Positions 6,311 through 6,475 of a stretch of 6,475 bases of DNA are shown piece by piece. Within the stretch, counting starts at the first letter, position 1; each line of letters begins with the position of its first letter. Below the pieces are notes generated by a model that was given only the letters and a program-made list of their open reading frames with translations, was not told the DNA's origin and did no database searches. This DNA comes from Planctomycetota bacterium. Its GTDB lineage: Bacteria; Planctomycetota; PLA2; JAEUHO01. The DNA lies in contig JAHEIK010000225.1 of assembly GCA_024639415.1 (NCBI GenBank), forward strand, positions 1 to 6,475. Direction: 5' to 3'. The position numbers and the translations under genes were made by a program.

Positions 6311-6475
6311 TCAGACGTCCTTCGCTGCGAGGAGCACCGCGTCCACGTGGCCCTTGACCTTCACGCTGCGCCACGCCTCTTGCACGACGCCTGTGGCGTC
6401 GACGAGGAAGGTGCTGCGTTCGATGCCCATGTACTCGCGGCCGTAGTTCTTCTTCTTCACCCAGGCGCCGTAGGC
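6311..6475 (-). CDS. bcp: Bcp/PrxQ-type thioredoxin-dependent peroxiredoxin, C-terminal part
   Basis: The last 54 codons of a gene entering from the right edge on the minus strand are visible. The sequence YGAWVKKKNYGREYMGIERS, then TFLVDATGVV, VKVKGHVDAVL and a TGA stop, follows the C-terminal pattern of the Bcp/PrxQ peroxiredoxins closely; E. coli Bcp has FGVWGEKSFMGKTYDGIHRISFLID in the same place. These small cytoplasmic enzymes reduce hydrogen and organic peroxides with a Cys, and are recycled by thioredoxin. The peroxidatic and resolving Cys lie in the part outside the window, so activity cannot be judged. The M50 gene starts 5 nt after the stop, so the two are probably co-transcribed. 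Confidence 0.92.
   Translation of the reverse strand, partial: AYGAWVKKKNYGREYMGIERSTFLVDATGVVQEAWRSVKVKGHVDAVLLAAKDV

Noticed and set aside
1768..6475. Defence island or mobile element in the minus-strand run
   Set aside because: No transposase, integrase, nuclease, terminal repeat or toxin-antitoxin pair is visible, and base composition looks uniform with the rest of the window.

Overview
The window is about 6.5 kb of very GC-rich bacterial DNA, coding almost end to end. It holds seven genes, and two of them run off the edges. A Gram-negative-type host fits best, because the nickel superoxide dismutase carries an export signal and there are several multi-membrane-span proteins. The variant of nickel superoxide dismutase, the glutamate-cysteine-ligase/CBS fusion and the MFS/spermidine-synthase-like fusion together suggest Planctomycetota or a similar high-GC environmental lineage. 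That placement is inference from remembered family traits, not from a search.

Layout. Positions 1-852 (+) encode the C-terminal part of a GCS2-type (glutamate-cysteine ligase / carboxylate-amine ligase) protein followed by two CBS domains. Its end converges, 5 bp apart, on a small two-span membrane protein (858-1109, -). A 55-bp divergent gap separates that gene from sodN (1165-1647, +), a nickel superoxide dismutase with a cleavable-looking signal peptide. Downstream of sodN, a 120-bp convergent gap holds perfect stem-loops and a 19-nt repeat, probably a two-way terminator. The rest of the window is a minus-strand run, read from right to left. It comprises the tail of a Bcp/PrxQ peroxiredoxin (6311-6475), an M50 site-2-protease-like membrane metallopeptidase (5661-6305), an unrecognised N-terminally anchored beta-rich protein (4158-5618), and a fused MFS/spermidine-synthase-like protein (1768-4161). 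The last two overlap by 4 nt (GTGA).

How they fit together. sodN makes hydrogen peroxide from superoxide, and the Bcp peroxiredoxin reduces peroxides, but the genes lie on opposite strands and probably act in different compartments, so a functional link is only suggestive. The two 3' genes of the minus-strand run look translationally coupled; an envelope protein and a polytopic membrane enzyme may work together. The most interesting item is the exported nickel superoxide dismutase: its predicted signal-peptidase cut falls exactly before the His1 needed for nickel binding, and it has a histidine-rich C-terminal tail. I see no CRISPR array, tRNA, rRNA, insertion sequence or defence system, and no convincing new multi-gene system.
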